Of a stretch of 64,000 nt of DNA, positions 63,839 to 64,000 are shown piece by piece. The stretch is from DATFVJ01 sp963826515 (lineage in GTDB: Bacteria > Actinomycetota > Actinomycetes > Streptosporangiales > Streptosporangiaceae). The DNA is taken from NCBI GenBank assembly GCA_963826515.1, contig CAWGXI010000002.1, forward strand, positions 310,001-374,000. The letters are read 5' to 3'. Made by a program: the position numbers and the translations under genes. Numbering within the stretch: position 1 is the stretch's first letter; the number at the start of each line of letters is the position of its first letter. The notes under the pieces were generated by a model. The model worked only from the letters and a program-made list of their open reading frames with translations, was not told the origin of the DNA and searched no databases.

Positions 63839-64000
63839 GGCGGCACCCTACGTGGAGACCAGATCACGATTGTCCGCGCCCTGCTCAACAGACGCGTCAC
63901 CCGGCCGGGCCGGCACCGCCGAGCACACCCCGCGCATCGCCGCCCGCGCGGCACGCCATCACCGCCTGCGCGGCCACGTACCGCACCCGCGCAACTCCGA
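63839..64000. other. Right-edge sequence
   Basis: Upstream region of fbiC, including its promoter. I see no supported gene in these 162 bases. Confidence 0.4.

Noticed and set aside
1..64000. tRNA or rRNA genes
   Set aside because: No cloverleaf with CCA-type 3' end or rRNA-like segment was recognised by eye. A covariance-model search would be needed to exclude a small RNA.

Overview
The window is about 70% GC chromosomal DNA of an actinobacterium. The markers are MtrA-MtrB-LpqB, a WhiB-family regulator, WXG100 proteins, a DUF3499 protein and the coenzyme F420 genes (CofD/FbiA, FbiB, FbiC). The gene order mtnA-mtrA-mtrB-lpqB, then ahcY, merR, CDF, PMI, Trm112, manB, DUF3499, metallopeptidase, WhiB, cofD and fbiB is the backbone order I know from Streptomyces and its relatives. 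A Streptomyces/Streptosporangiales-like lineage is therefore likely; the genus is not resolved.

Layout. (1) 1-4630, minus strand: mtnA-mtrA-mtrB-lpqB, with lpqB cut by the window edge. (2) 4743-6122: a proline/glycine-rich polytopic membrane protein, translationally coupled to the first codons of a DUF4129 gene. (3) About 6371-27854: an accretion of about 21 kb that splits the DUF4129 gene. It holds a gene broken into three pieces by two different transposons (a serine-recombinase element and a Tn554-type TnpA-TnpB-TnpC element), a decayed IS1182-like copy, a six-gene minus-strand cluster, small regulatory genes, a 2.5-kb IS and an IS4 fragment. The cluster encodes an alpha/beta hydrolase, two subtilases without signal peptides, two small proteins and a protein made of six identical 65-residue repeats. 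(4) 27855-32585: the rest of the DUF4129-DUF4350-MoxR-DUF58-SpoIIM-RDD locus, in which every gene is damaged. (5) 32787-38621: a DUF72 protein, a 1,075-residue Ser/Thr kinase-NACHT-multispan membrane fusion, and a frameshifted MFS transporter. (6) 38643-47348: methyl-cycle genes (two different SAH hydrolases in tandem), MerR, CDF exporter, and sugar-phosphate genes (PMI, Trm112-like, ManB), then DUF3499 and a zincin-like protein. (7) 47492-50343: a PPE-like protein, a small ESX-type protein and two WXG100 proteins. (8) 50825-56307: DUF5719, a 1,192-residue glycosyltransferase and WhiB. (9) 56638-63838: a membrane protein with a long GYGQQ-repeat tail, then the F420 genes cofD, fbiB and fbiC.

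Two themes stand out. First, about twenty short tandem repeats (units 6-30 bp, plus one of 195 bp) lie inside genes and intergenic regions. In cofD the expansion falls where the reading frame breaks. Second, many genes carry frameshifts. Several sit at short G/C runs and could be assembly errors; others involve clear deletions or insertions and look like real decay. The best candidate for an undescribed system is the repeat-protein/subtilase/hydrolase cluster at 16039-24023. The kinase-NACHT fusion comes second.

All family assignments are from reading the translated sequence and remembered family features; no database search was run.
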